The notes: a model not told the origin generated them from the letters alone. DNA of 64,000 bases from JBMOUD01 sp049319665 (GCF_049319665.1 NZ_JBMOUD010000013.1:70308-134307); one strand, 5' to 3'; positions 24,429 to 33,656 are shown, counted from the first letter of the stretch. A program made the numbers and translations.

Positions 24429-25355
24429 ATGTCAGAGCAGTTTCTTTATTTCCTACAGCAGATGTTTAACGGCGTCACGCTGGGCAGCACCTATGCACTG
24501 ATCGCCATCGGTTACACCATGGTTTACGGCATCATCGGCATGATTAACTTCGCCCACGGCGAGGTGTATATGATTGGTAGCTACGTCTCTTTCCTCGCCA
24601 TTGCCGGGCTGATGATGCTGGGGATCGACGCCAGTTGGCTGCTGATTGGCGCCGGTTTTATTGCCGCGATGGTGATTGCTAGTGCCTACGGTTGGAGCAT
24701 TGAGCGTGTCGCTTATAAGCCGGTGAGAAACTCCAAACGTCTTATTGCGCTGATCTCCGCTATCGGTATGTCGATATTCTTGCAAAACACCGTCAGCCTG
24801 ACCCAAGGTTCCCGTGATTTAGCGCTGCCAAGTCTGGTCACCGGCCAATGGACGCTCGGCCAAACCAACGGCTTCGCTGCGACTATCAGCACTATGCAGC
24901 TGATTATCTGGGTTGTTACCTTTTTGGCGATGCTGGCATTGACCCTGTTTATCCGCTACTCGCGTATGGGCCGTGCGTGCCGCGCCTGTGCCGAAGATTT
25001 GAAAATGGCCAGCCTGCTGGGTATCAGTACTGACCGTGTTATCTCTCTGACCTTTGTTATCGGTGCTTTAATGGCGGCGGTTGCCGGTGTATTGCTGGGG
25101 CAATTCTACGGGGTGATCAACCCGTATATCGGCTTTATGGCCGGAATGAAGGCCTTCACTGCGGCAGTATTGGGCGGTATCGGTAGCATTCCTGGCGCAA
25201 TGATCGGCGGTCTGATTCTGGGCGTAGCCGAGGCATTAACTTCCGCTTATTTGAGCACAGAATATAAAGATGTCGTCTCCTTCGCACTGCTGATTGTGGT
25301 GTTATTGGTGTTGCCGACCGGTATTTTAGGCCGCCCGGAGGTAGAGAAAGTATGA
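24429..25355 (+). CDS. livH: Branched-chain amino-acid ABC permease LivH
   Basis: A 308-residue inner-membrane permease with about eight spans, same length as E. coli LivH. MVYGIIGMINFAHGEVYMIG and the GGIGSIPGAMIGGLILG loop, which contacts the ATPase, are family hallmarks. It pairs with LivM. Its stop overlaps the livM start (ATGA), indicating coupled translation. Confidence 0.96.
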   Translation: MSEQFLYFLQQMFNGVTLGSTYALIAIGYTMVYGIIGMINFAHGEVYMIGSYVSFLAIAGLMMLGIDASWLLIGAGFIAAMVIASAYGWSIERVAYKPVRNSKRLIALISAIGMSIFLQNTVSLTQGSRDLALPSLVTGQWTLGQTNGFAATISTMQLIIWVVTFLAMLALTLFIRYSRMGRACRACAEDLKMASLLGISTDRVISLTFVIGALMAAVAGVLLGQFYGVINPYIGFMAGMKAFTAAVLGGIGSIPGAMIGGLILGVAEALTSAYLSTEYKDVVSFALLIVVLLVLPTGILGRPEVEKV

Positions 25356-26635
25356 AACGTCTCAACCTGTTCAACGCGCTGCTTTCAGCGTTTGTCTTAT
25401 TAGTTTTAGCCTCTTTTATCATGGGGTTGCAACTAACACTCGACGGCACTCATTTGGTGGTGCGCGGGGCGGGCAATGTGCGCTGGACGTGGATTGCCGT
25501 TGGTTGTGCGGTGGTGTTTGTCTTCCAACTATTACGTCCTCTGTGGCAACAAGGGCTGAAAAAAGTCTCTGGGCCGGGCTGGGTATTGCCCAGTTTTGAT
25601 GGCAGCACACCGCGACAAAAATGGTTGGCGCTGGTACTGATTATTGCCGCTTTGGTCTGGCCGTTCTTGGTGTCACGCGGTAGCGTTGATACCGCCACGC
25701 TGACCCTGATTTACATCATGTTGGGGTTAGGCTTGAATGTGGTGGTGGGGCTTTCCGGGTTGCTGGTTCTGGGGTACGCCGGTTTTTACGCGGTTGGCGC
25801 CTACACTTTTGCGTTGCTTAATCATTATTACGGCTTGAGTTTCTGGGAGTGTCTGCCGCTGGCGGGGCTGGTTTCTGCGGCCTTTGGTTTACTGCTTGGC
25901 TTCCCGGTGCTGCGGTTGCGCGGTGATTATCTGGCGATAGTGACGCTGGGTTTTGGTGAGATCGTTCGTATCTTGCTGCTCAATAACACCAATATTACCG
26001 GTGGTCCGAACGGTATCAGCCAAATCCCGAAACCCACGCTGTTTGGTCTGGAGTTCAGCCGCACGGCGCGCGAAGGTGGCTGGGATACCTTCAGCCATTT
26101 CTTCGGCCTGCAATATGACCCAAATGACCGCATTATTTTCCTCTACATGGTGGCGCTGCTGTTAGTGCTGCTGACGCTATTTATCATTAACCGCCTGCTG
26201 CGAATGCCGCTGGGACGGGCATGGGAAGCGTTACGTGAAGACGAAATTGCTTGTCGTTCTTTAGGGTTGAACCCAACGCGTATCAAGCTAACCGCTTTTA
26301 CTATCAGCGCCGCTTTTGCCGGTGTCGCCGGGACGTTATTTGCTGCTCGTCAGGGGTTTGTCAGCCCAGAATCCTTCACCTTTGTTGAGTCTGCTTTTGT
26401 ATTAGCCATTGTAGTGCTAGGCGGGATGGGGTCGCAGTTTGCGGTGATTCTGGCGGCAATTTTGCTGGTGGTATCGCGTGAACTGATGAGGGACTTGAAT
26501 GAATACAGTATGTTGCTGCTCGGGGCATTAATGGTGTTGATGATGATTTGGCGACCGCAAGGCTTATTGCCAATGAAACGACCGCAGTTGAAGCTGAAAG
26601 TCGCGCAACAATCTACTGAAGGAGAGCAGGCATGA
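25352..26635 (+). CDS. livM: Branched-chain amino-acid ABC permease LivM
   Basis: A 427-residue permease, about ten spans. LivM of E. coli is of similar length (425). The N-terminal extra region of about 90 residues before the core (LGLNVVVGLSGLLVLGYAGFYAVGAYTFAL) is typical of the enterobacterial LivM. LGGMGSQFAVILAAILLV is the ATPase-contacting segment. It overlaps livH by four bases and livG by four bases. Confidence 0.96.
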   Translation: MKRLNLFNALLSAFVLLVLASFIMGLQLTLDGTHLVVRGAGNVRWTWIAVGCAVVFVFQLLRPLWQQGLKKVSGPGWVLPSFDGSTPRQKWLALVLIIAALVWPFLVSRGSVDTATLTLIYIMLGLGLNVVVGLSGLLVLGYAGFYAVGAYTFALLNHYYGLSFWECLPLAGLVSAAFGLLLGFPVLRLRGDYLAIVTLGFGEIVRILLLNNTNITGGPNGISQIPKPTLFGLEFSRTAREGGWDTFSHFFGLQYDPNDRIIFLYMVALLLVLLTLFIINRLLRMPLGRAWEALREDEIACRSLGLNPTRIKLTAFTISAAFAGVAGTLFAARQGFVSPESFTFVESAFVLAIVVLGGMGSQFAVILAAILLVVSRELMRDLNEYSMLLLGALMVLMMIWRPQGLLPMKRPQLKLKVAQQSTEGEQA

Positions 26636-27402
26636 GCCAACAACCTCTGCTGTCCGTCGAAGGATTATCGATGCGTTTTGGCGGCCTGTTGGCGGTTAAT
26701 AACGTTGCCTTGCAGCTTAATCAGGGCGAAATCGTTTCATTGATTGGCCCAAACGGTGCTGGGAAAACCACGGTATTTAACTGTCTGACCGGTTTTTATA
26801 AGCCAAGCGGCGGCACCATCAAATTACGTGACCAGCATCTGGAAGGCTTACCCGGCCAGAAAATTGCGCGTATGGGCGTGGTGCGAACCTTCCAGCATGT
26901 GCGGCTGTTCCGTGAGATGACGGTGATTGAAAACCTGCTGGTGGCGCAACATCAACATCTTAAAAGCGGCGTATTGGCCGGACTGTTTAAAACGCCGGGA
27001 TTTCGTCGTGCCGAAGCGGATGCGTTAGATCGTGCCGCAGTGTGGCTCGAACGCGTCGGGCTATTGGCGTTAGCTAACCGCCAGGCCGGTAATCTGGCTT
27101 ATGGCCAGCAGCGTCGTCTGGAAATCGTGCGCTGCATGGTGACCCGTCCAGAATTGTTGATGCTGGACGAACCGGCTGCTGGTTTGAACCCGCGCGAAAC
27201 GGAAGAGCTGAACCAATTGATCGCCGAGCTGCGCAATCAACATCAGGTATCGGTATTGCTCATTGAACACGATATGAAGCTGGTGATGGGTATCTCAGAC
27301 CGGATTTACGTCGTTAATCAGGGTACGCCGCTGGCACAGGGTACACCGAATGAGATTCGTAATAATCCAGATGTGATACGCGCGTATTTGGGCGAGGGAT
27401 AG
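26632..27402 (+). CDS. livG: Branched-chain amino-acid ABC ATPase LivG
   Basis: A 256-residue ABC ATPase. Walker A is GPNGAGKTT (about 43-51) and Walker B is LLMLDEPAAGLNP. The signature region reads LAYGQQRRLEI, the modified form usual in LivG. It overlaps livM by four bases. In E. coli livF follows at once; here a 146-bp palindromic element separates the two genes. Confidence 0.96.
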   Translation: MSQQPLLSVEGLSMRFGGLLAVNNVALQLNQGEIVSLIGPNGAGKTTVFNCLTGFYKPSGGTIKLRDQHLEGLPGQKIARMGVVRTFQHVRLFREMTVIENLLVAQHQHLKSGVLAGLFKTPGFRRAEADALDRAAVWLERVGLLALANRQAGNLAYGQQRRLEIVRCMVTRPELLMLDEPAAGLNPRETEELNQLIAELRNQHQVSVLLIEHDMKLVMGISDRIYVVNQGTPLAQGTPNEIRNNPDVIRAYLGEG

Positions 27403-27548
27403 CTGCCTATCCCATTAAGGCTATTTTATTTGCTATTTTGCACTCGGGCAGTGCTCGAAATCCTCACGTACTTGCCTGTACGCTGCGGTTTCTGCGCGCA
27501 GTCCGAGCGCAAACTGGCTGCAACAATAACGCCTACTGAGATAGGCAG
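27403..27548. repeat. Miniature palindromic repeat (YPAL-like) between livG and livF
   Basis: The element is bounded by inverted repeats CTGCCTATC (27403-27411) and GATAGGCAG (27540-27548) and is an imperfect palindrome along its whole length. Inner arms include TTTGCACTCGG paired with CCGAGCGCAAA, and the centre is CGTAC TTGCCT GTACG. It begins right after the livG stop codon. Its layout resembles the yersinial palindromic sequences (YPAL) known in Yersinia. In RNA it would fold into a long hairpin within the liv transcript. Confidence 0.8.
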
Positions 27549-27556
27549 GGATCAAC

Positions 27557-28258
27557 ATGCTGTCATTTAATAACGTTTCCGCCCATTACGGCAAAATTCA
27601 GGCGTTGCATCAGGTCAGCCTGCATATCAATCAAGGCGAAATTGTCACCCTGATAGGTGCTAATGGCGCGGGAAAAACCACCTTGTTAGGTGCGTTATGC
27701 GGCGAGCCGCGTGCCACACAAGGCTCAATTGTCTTTGAAGGGCAAGATATTACTCAGTGGCCGACGGCGAAAATCATGCGTGGCGATATTGCCATTGTGC
27801 CGGAAGGTCGGCGAGTATTTTCACGTATGACAGTGGAAGAGAATCTGGCAATGGGCGGTTTCTTTGCTACCCGCGAGCAATATCAGCAGCGCTTGCAGCA
27901 CGTTTATGCGCTGTTCCCGCGTCTGCAAGAACGTCGTGCTCAGCGTTCTGGCACCATGTCCGGTGGTGAACAGCAAATGTTGGCGATTGGTCGTGCGCTG
28001 ATGAGCCAACCACGTTTGTTATTGCTTGATGAACCTTCTCTGGGGTTAGCGCCAATCATCATTCAGCAGATTTTCGACACTATTCAACGCCTGCGTGAAG
28101 AAGGGATGACGATTTTCCTAGTCGAGCAAAATGCTAATCAGGCATTGAAACTCGCTGACCGTGGCTATGTGTTGGAAAACGGTCACGTGGTGCTGGAAGA
28201 CAGCGGCGCTGCGCTGTTAGCCAATGAAGCGGTGAGATCGGCGTATTTGGGGGCATAG
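27557..28258 (+). CDS. livF: Branched-chain amino-acid ABC ATPase LivF
   Basis: A 233-residue ABC ATPase. Walker A GANGAGKTT, signature MSGGEQQMLAIGRAL and Walker B LLLLDEPSLGLAP are intact, so the insertion upstream has not harmed the frame. It is the last gene of livKHMGF and is followed by a terminator. The AGATAGGCAGGG bases at the end of the palindromic element supply its Shine-Dalgarno. Confidence 0.96.
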   Translation: MLSFNNVSAHYGKIQALHQVSLHINQGEIVTLIGANGAGKTTLLGALCGEPRATQGSIVFEGQDITQWPTAKIMRGDIAIVPEGRRVFSRMTVEENLAMGGFFATREQYQQRLQHVYALFPRLQERRAQRSGTMSGGEQQMLAIGRALMSQPRLLLLDEPSLGLAPIIIQQIFDTIQRLREEGMTIFLVEQNANQALKLADRGYVLENGHVVLEDSGAALLANEAVRSAYLGA

Positions 28259-28288
28259 TCTTAGATTTTTACTCGGTTAATTCAAAAC

Positions 28289-28323
28289 ACAAAGGGTGCT
28301 TAAGCGGCACCCTTTGTCCTTTC
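28289..28323 (+). terminator. Terminator of the liv operon
   Basis: An 11-bp stem ACAAAGGGTGC / GCACCCTTTGT with a 7-base loop, followed by CCTTTCT. It lies 30 bases after the livF stop. Confidence 0.82.
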
Positions 28324-28361
28324 TAGGAAATATCTTTAGCGGCTACCCGCTGTTCATGCAG

Positions 28362-28414
28362 CTGTCACTCTTCTGTCATATAAACGCTATTTTTCTGTCA
28401 TTTAGTCATGTCAT
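28362..28414 (+). promoter_or_regulatory. PHO boxes upstream of ugpB
   Basis: CTGTCAC TCTT CTGTCAT (28362-28379) is a model PhoB site: two heptamers spaced by four bases. A second, weaker site starts at CTGTCAT (28395-28401) with ATGTCAT at 28408-28414. E. coli ugpB is activated by PhoB under phosphate starvation, with CRP-dependent control as well. Confidence 0.85.
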
Positions 28415-28479
28415 TTTAGCCTCGATTTGAAGAAATTTTTTCTTACAGGGCTACACACCTACCTTTTCTGGAGACAGGC

Positions 28480-29796
28480 ATGCTTAAGCAAGCAATAACT
28501 AAAACGACGCTTTGCGTGGCGCTGGCATTATCATTCAGCACTCAGGCGATGGCAGTAACTGAAATTCCTTTCTGGCATTCGATGGATGGTGAATTAGGCA
28601 AAGAAGTTAACTCTTTGGCCGACCGTTTTAACCAGACGCATCCTGATTATAAAATCGTGCCTGTCTATAAAGGTAAGTATGACCAAGGGTTAGCAGCAGG
28701 CATCGCGGCGTATCGCAGCGGCCAGGCACCCGCTATCTTACAAGTTTATGAAGTTGGCACCGCGACCATGATGGCAAGTAAAGCGATCAAGCCGGTCTAT
28801 CAGGTCTTTGCTGACTCAGGTATCAAACTCGATTCTGCCCAGTTTGTTCCGACCATTTCTGGTTACTACTCAGATTCTAAAGGTCAGTTGCTGTCCTTAC
28901 CGTTCAACAGCTCTACGCCGGTGCTGTACTACAACAAAGACGCTTTCAAGAAAGCCGGTCTGAACCCAGATGAGCCGCCAAAAACCTGGCAGGAACTGCA
29001 GGCTGATACTGACAAGCTGCGCGAAGCCGGCATGAAATGTGGCTACTCCAGCGGTTGGCAGGGTTGGATCCAAATCGAGAACTTCAGCGCCTGGCATGCT
29101 CTGCCAATCGCGACCAAAAATAACGGTTTCGATGGTACTGACGCGGTTCTGGAATTCAATAAGCCAGAGCAAGTCAAGCACATCCAGATGCTGGAAGATA
29201 TGAACAAGAAGGGCGACTTCACTTACGTGGGCCGTACCGATGAATCTACCGCTAAGTTCTACAACGGTGACTGTGCCATTACTACCGCTTCTTCTGGTTC
29301 ACTGGCTGATATCCGTCAATATGCCAAGTTCCACTACGGCGTTGGCATGATGCCTTACGATGCTGACGTGAAAGGTGCACCACAAAACGCCATTATCGGC
29401 GGCGCGAGCCTGTGGGTAATGAACGGCAAAGACAAAGCAACCTATAAAGGTGTTGCTGAGTTCATGCAGTTCCTGACAACACCTGCTATTGCTGCGGAAT
29501 GGCACCAGAAAACGGGTTACCTGCCGGTAACGACCGCCGCTTATGAACTGACTAAGAAAGACGGTTTCTACGACAAGAATCCAGGTGCTGATGTGGCCAT
29601 TCGTCAGATGATGAACAAGCCACCATTGCCATTCACCAAAGGTCTGCGTCTGGGCTATATGCCACAGATTCGTACCATTGTTGATGAAGAGTTAGAAGGC
29701 GTATGGAGCGGCAAACAAACTGCTCAGCAAGCGTTGGATAACGCTGTTCAGCGTGGAAACCTGTTGCTGCGTCGCTTCGAGGCTTCAACTAAGTAA
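28480..29796 (+). CDS. ugpB: sn-Glycerol-3-phosphate binding protein UgpB
   Basis: A 438-residue periplasmic binding protein, same length as E. coli UgpB, with signal peptide ending AMA (MLKQAITKTTLCVALALSFSTQAMA). It captures glycerol-3-phosphate and glycerophosphocholine diesters for UgpAEC. The VTEIPFWHSMDGELGKEVN start of the mature form and the SSGWQGWIQIENFSAWHALP stretch are diagnostic. Preceded by PHO boxes. Three hairpins separate it from ugpA. Confidence 0.97.
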   Translation: MLKQAITKTTLCVALALSFSTQAMAVTEIPFWHSMDGELGKEVNSLADRFNQTHPDYKIVPVYKGKYDQGLAAGIAAYRSGQAPAILQVYEVGTATMMASKAIKPVYQVFADSGIKLDSAQFVPTISGYYSDSKGQLLSLPFNSSTPVLYYNKDAFKKAGLNPDEPPKTWQELQADTDKLREAGMKCGYSSGWQGWIQIENFSAWHALPIATKNNGFDGTDAVLEFNKPEQVKHIQMLEDMNKKGDFTYVGRTDESTAKFYNGDCAITTASSGSLADIRQYAKFHYGVGMMPYDADVKGAPQNAIIGGASLWVMNGKDKATYKGVAEFMQFLTTPAIAAEWHQKTGYLPVTTAAYELTKKDGFYDKNPGADVAIRQMMNKPPLPFTKGLRLGYMPQIRTIVDEELEGVWSGKQTAQQALDNAVQRGNLLLRRFEASTK

Positions 29797-29803
29797 CGAC
29801 TTG

Positions 29804-29866
29804 TAGCCCGATGCCTGCCGGTATCGGGCTAACCCTGTGATGCGTGAAGTGGGGGCGTTCACAGGG
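29804..29866 (+). repeat. Two hairpins after ugpB
   Basis: First hairpin: TAGCCCGAT / ATCGGGCTA (29804-29812, 29823-29831). Second: CCCTGTGA / TCACAGGG (29833-29840, 29859-29866). Neither is followed by a T-run. They may protect the ugpB message from 3' exonucleases. Confidence 0.65.
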
Positions 29867-29952
29867 AATGTCGAGACCGTCGTTTGACTCGTGCTCCAAT
29901 TTTTACAGGTTCTACGTTTGTCGATTGATTCTCCGTTTTTTTAAATAGTTCC

Positions 29953-29979
29953 TGCCGGGTTTTCCCGGCATTTTGTCTT
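29953..29979 (+). terminator. Terminator-like hairpin between ugpB and ugpA
   Basis: Stem TGCCGGG / CCCGGCA with a TTTT loop, followed by TTTTGTCTT, 16 bases before the ugpA start. It looks like an intrinsic terminator inside the operon, so it should lower ugpAECQ expression relative to ugpB. Confidence 0.7.
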
Positions 29980-29994
29980 AGCGAGTAGATGATA

Positions 29995-30882
29995 ATGAGT
30001 GCACATCGTCCCGGTTTTAGTTGCAGTTGGCTGCCCTATGCGCTGGTTTTACCGCAACTACTGATCACCGTGGTTTTCTTCCTGTGGCCGGCCGGTCAAG
30101 CATTGTGGTATTCGTTACAAACTGTTGATCCCTTTGGTCTATCAAGCCAATTTGCTGGCCTGACTAACTTTACTCAACTGTTCCATGACCCGTACTACCT
30201 CGCCTCGTTTTACACCACGATGAAGTTCAGTTCGATGGTGGCAATTATCGGGTTGGTGGTATCACTGTTTCTTGCTGCGCTCGTCGATCACGTGGTGCGC
30301 GCCAGCCGTATTTATCAAACATTGATGATCCTGCCTTATGCTGTGGCACCGGCGATGGCGGCAGTATTGTGGATGTTCTTATTCAGTCCGGGACTTGGAT
30401 TGATTACTTATTTCCTTAACACACTGGGCTATACCTGGAACCACGCACAAAACAGTGGTCAGGCGATGTTCCTGGTGGTGTTGGCATCGGTATGGCAGCA
30501 GATTAGCTACAACTTCTTATTCTTCCTGGCCGCGTTGCAATCGATCCCTAAATCTTTAGTTGAAGCCGCAGCCATCGATGGCGCAGGCCCGGTGCGTCGC
30601 TTCTTTAATCTGGTCTTGCCGCTGATTACGCCGGTTAGCTTCTTCTTGCTGGTGGTCAACCTGGTTTATGCCTTCTTCGACACCTTCCCGGTTATTGATG
30701 CCGCGACCAACGGTGGCCCGGTACAGGCAACGACGACGCTGATTTATAAGGTATACCGCGAAGGCTTTACCGGTCTGGACCTGTCGAGTTCTGCCGCGCA
30801 GTCGGTGATTTTAATGGTGCTGGTGGTTGGTTTAACCGTCATACAGTTCCGCTTTGTTGAACGTAAGGTGCGTTACCAATGA
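29995..30882 (+). CDS. ugpA: Glycerol-3-phosphate ABC permease UgpA
   Basis: A 295-residue membrane protein, same length as E. coli UgpA, six spans. The EAA loop EAAAIDGAGPVRRFFNLVLPL contacts UgpC. The ATG at 29995 (MSAHRPGF) was chosen, since it matches the E. coli start; an ATG two codons earlier is possible. The stop overlaps the ugpE start by four bases. Confidence 0.96.
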   Translation: MSAHRPGFSCSWLPYALVLPQLLITVVFFLWPAGQALWYSLQTVDPFGLSSQFAGLTNFTQLFHDPYYLASFYTTMKFSSMVAIIGLVVSLFLAALVDHVVRASRIYQTLMILPYAVAPAMAAVLWMFLFSPGLGLITYFLNTLGYTWNHAQNSGQAMFLVVLASVWQQISYNFLFFLAALQSIPKSLVEAAAIDGAGPVRRFFNLVLPLITPVSFFLLVVNLVYAFFDTFPVIDAATNGGPVQATTTLIYKVYREGFTGLDLSSSAAQSVILMVLVVGLTVIQFRFVERKVRYQ

Positions 30883-31724
30883 TTGAAAACCGCAGAGGGC
30901 TGGATATTTTCAGCCACATTATGCTGATCCTGGGCGTGCTGGTGATTTTGTTCCCGCTGTATATCGCGTTTGTTGCGGCAACACTGGATAACAAACAGGT
31001 GTTTTCTGTGCCAATGACGCTGATCCCCGGCGGGCATCTCTGGGAGAACATTCGTTATATCTGGACGCACGGTGTGGGCGACGGTAGCAGCGCGTTTGGT
31101 CGTATGTTGTTAAACAGCTTCATTATGGCGCTGGCGATTACGATCGGTAAGATTTCAGTATCGATTTTGTCGGCTTATGCCATCGTTTATTTCCGCTTTC
31201 CGCTACGTAACTTGTTCTTCTGGCTGATTTTCATGACGTTGATGCTGCCAGTTGAAGTGCGTATTTTTCCGACGGTACAGGTTATTGCTGACCTGAAGAT
31301 GATGGACAGTTACACCGGTCTGACCCTGCCGTTGATGGCATCGGCCACCGCAACTTTCCTGTTCCGTCAGTTCTTTATGACCTTGCCGGATGAACTACTG
31401 GAGGCGGCGCGTATTGATGGCGCAGGCCCGATGCGTTTCTTCTGGGATATTGTTTTACCGCTGTCGAAAACCAATTTGGCAGCCCTGTTTGTGATTACCT
31501 TCATCTACGGTTGGAACCAGTATCTGTGGCCGTTGCTGATCACCAGCAATCCGGCGATGAGCACGGCGGTTGCCGGGATCAAAGGCATGATTGCCAGCGG
31601 TGATGCGACCACCCAGTGGAACCAGGTAATGACGGCAATGATCCTGACTTTATTACCACCGTTAGCGGTGGTGCTTTTGATGCAGCGCTGGTTTGTGCGC
31701 GGTCTGGTAGATAGTGAGAAGTAA
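30879..31724 (+). CDS. ugpE: Glycerol-3-phosphate ABC permease UgpE
   Basis: A 281-residue permease, same length as E. coli UgpE. EAARIDGAGPMRFFWDIVLPLSKTN is its EAA loop. It heterodimerises with UgpA in the inner membrane. It overlaps ugpA by four bases and ends 6 bases before ugpC. Confidence 0.96.
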   Translation: MIENRRGLDIFSHIMLILGVLVILFPLYIAFVAATLDNKQVFSVPMTLIPGGHLWENIRYIWTHGVGDGSSAFGRMLLNSFIMALAITIGKISVSILSAYAIVYFRFPLRNLFFWLIFMTLMLPVEVRIFPTVQVIADLKMMDSYTGLTLPLMASATATFLFRQFFMTLPDELLEAARIDGAGPMRFFWDIVLPLSKTNLAALFVITFIYGWNQYLWPLLITSNPAMSTAVAGIKGMIASGDATTQWNQVMTAMILTLLPPLAVVLLMQRWFVRGLVDSEK

Positions 31725-31730
31725 TGCGAA

Positions 31731-32804
31731 ATGGCTAATTTAAAACTACAGGCAGTCACCAAGTCTTACGACGGTAAAAATCAGATTATCAAGAGTATTG
31801 ATCTTGATGTCGCCGATGGTGAATTCATCGTGATGGTTGGCCCATCGGGTTGCGGTAAATCTACCTTGCTGCGTATGGTCGCGGGCCTTGAGCGTACGAC
31901 CAGCGGCGATATCTATATTAACGACCAGCGCGTGACTGAAATGGAACCTAAAGATCGCGGGATTGCGATGGTGTTCCAAAACTACGCGCTGTATCCGCAT
32001 ATGACCGTGTTTGACAACATGGCTTATGGTCTAAAAATTCGTGGTTTTGGCAAAGCGCAAATCGAGAGCAAAGTGGCTGAGGCAGCACGTATTCTTGAAC
32101 TTGGCCCATTGTTGAAACGCAAGCCGCGTGAGCTGTCCGGCGGGCAGCGTCAGCGTGTGGCGATGGGGCGCGCTATTGTGCGTGAGCCAGCCGTCTTCTT
32201 ATTTGACGAACCGCTATCTAACCTTGATGCCAAACTGCGTGTGCAGATGCGTCTTGAGCTGCAACAACTGCATCGTCGCTTACGTACCACCAGCTTGTAT
32301 GTGACCCACGATCAGGTAGAGGCCATGACATTGGCTGAACGAGTGATTGTGATGAACAAAGGTGTGGCGGAGCAAATTGGTACGCCATCCGAAGTATATC
32401 GCCGTCCAGCCACCTTGTTTGTTGCCAGCTTTATTGGTTCTCCGGCGATGAACTTGCTACCGGGGCAGCTCTCCTCGAACGGCAGCACGCTGGTGATGGA
32501 AGGGGGCTTCCAGCTCGCCTTGCCACAAGCGCGTCCAGAATGGGGCGGCCGCGAATTGACACTGGGTATTCGACCAGAGCATATTCAACTGTCGGACGAT
32601 GTGCAGCACGGTATTCCGCTGACTATCAATACGCTGGAATTGCTGGGTGCCGATAACTTAGTGCACGGGAAATGGGCGGAAAGTAACGTGGTGGTTCGCC
32701 TTAACCATGAATACTGCCCACAGCCAGGGACTTCGCTGCGTCTGGTTCTCCCGCAGAATGCACTACACTTTTTTGACAGTAAGACCGGATTACGGATGGA
32801 GTAA
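31731..32804 (+). CDS. ugpC: Glycerol-3-phosphate ABC ATPase UgpC
   Basis: A 357-residue MalK-type ATPase. Walker A GPSGCGKST (about 37-45), signature LSGGQRQRVAMGRAI, Walker B VFLFDEPLSNLDA, and a C-terminal TOBE regulatory domain after about 240. Energises UgpAE; in E. coli it also responds to internal phosphate. It is followed after 2 bases by ugpQ. Confidence 0.97.
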   Translation: MANLKLQAVTKSYDGKNQIIKSIDLDVADGEFIVMVGPSGCGKSTLLRMVAGLERTTSGDIYINDQRVTEMEPKDRGIAMVFQNYALYPHMTVFDNMAYGLKIRGFGKAQIESKVAEAARILELGPLLKRKPRELSGGQRQRVAMGRAIVREPAVFLFDEPLSNLDAKLRVQMRLELQQLHRRLRTTSLYVTHDQVEAMTLAERVIVMNKGVAEQIGTPSEVYRRPATLFVASFIGSPAMNLLPGQLSSNGSTLVMEGGFQLALPQARPEWGGRELTLGIRPEHIQLSDDVQHGIPLTINTLELLGADNLVHGKWAESNVVVRLNHEYCPQPGTSLRLVLPQNALHFFDSKTGLRME

Positions 32805-32806
32805 CA

Positions 32807-33547
32807 ATGAAAGCTTGGCCTTATCCACGAATCGTCGCGCATCGCGGCGGCGGTTCACTTGCCCCGGAAAATACCCTGGCAGCGATTGATGTTGGTGCCA
32901 GTCATGGCCACACCATGATTGAGTTTGATGCCAAATTGGCAGCAGATGGTGAGATCTTCCTGCTGCATGACGACACGCTCGATCGCACCAGTAATGGCTG
33001 GGGCGTTGCCGGCGAGCTGAACTGGGATAAATTGGTTCAGTTGGATGCGGGCAGTTGGTATAGCGCGAAGTTTGCCGGTGAGAAGTTACCGACGCTGTCT
33101 GAGGTCGCGGCACGTTGTGCCGAACACGGTATGTTGGTCAATATCGAAATCAAACCGACGACGGGTACTGATGAGCTAACGGGTAAGCAGGTTGCATTGG
33201 CTGCACGTAGCCTGTGGCAAGGACAAGAGGTTGCACCGTTGCTCTCTTCGTTCTCCGTTGAGGCATTACGTGCCGCACAGCAGGCGGTGCCTGAATTGCC
33301 ACGCGGGATTTTGCTCGATCATTGGGATGATAACTGGCTGGCGTTAATCCGTGAACTGGAGTGCGTGTCGCTGCACATCAATCACAAAGAGCTGACCCAA
33401 GAGCGTGTTGAACAGCTTAAAGAAGCCGGTTTGCATATTCTGGTTTACACCGTTAACACCGCAGAAAGAGCACATCAATTGCTGAGCTGGGGTGTGGATT
33501 GTATCTGTACTGACAAAATCGATTTGATCGGGCCGGATTTCATATAG
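32807..33547 (+). CDS. ugpQ: Cytosolic glycerophosphodiester phosphodiesterase UgpQ
   Basis: A 246-residue GDPD-family enzyme with a TIM-barrel fold. It hydrolyses glycerophosphodiesters brought in by UgpBAEC to G3P and alcohols. Motifs: IVAHRGGGSLAPENTLAA (about 8-25) with the catalytic His, EFDAKLAADGEIFLLHDDTLDR (metal and second His), and NIEIKPT. No signal peptide, as expected for UgpQ rather than GlpQ. Last gene of ugpBAECQ. Confidence 0.96.
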   Translation: MKAWPYPRIVAHRGGGSLAPENTLAAIDVGASHGHTMIEFDAKLAADGEIFLLHDDTLDRTSNGWGVAGELNWDKLVQLDAGSWYSAKFAGEKLPTLSEVAARCAEHGMLVNIEIKPTTGTDELTGKQVALAARSLWQGQEVAPLLSSFSVEALRAAQQAVPELPRGILLDHWDDNWLALIRELECVSLHINHKELTQERVEQLKEAGLHILVYTVNTAERAHQLLSWGVDCICTDKIDLIGPDFI

Positions 33548-33571
33548 CAGGTACGGCTGATTTGTGGGTAA

Positions 33572-33606
33572 GTATGAAGGCGGATATCATGCCTTCATAC
33601 TTTAAA
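33572..33606 (+). terminator. Terminator of the ugp operon
   Basis: A 10-bp stem GTATGAAGGC / GCCTTCATAC with a 9-base loop and then TTTAAAT. It lies 25 bases after the ugpQ stop. Confidence 0.72.
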
Positions 33607-33656
33607 TTGTCTTTATACCCGCAACGCCAACAGTTTTGGGTATAGATTGGCAATAA

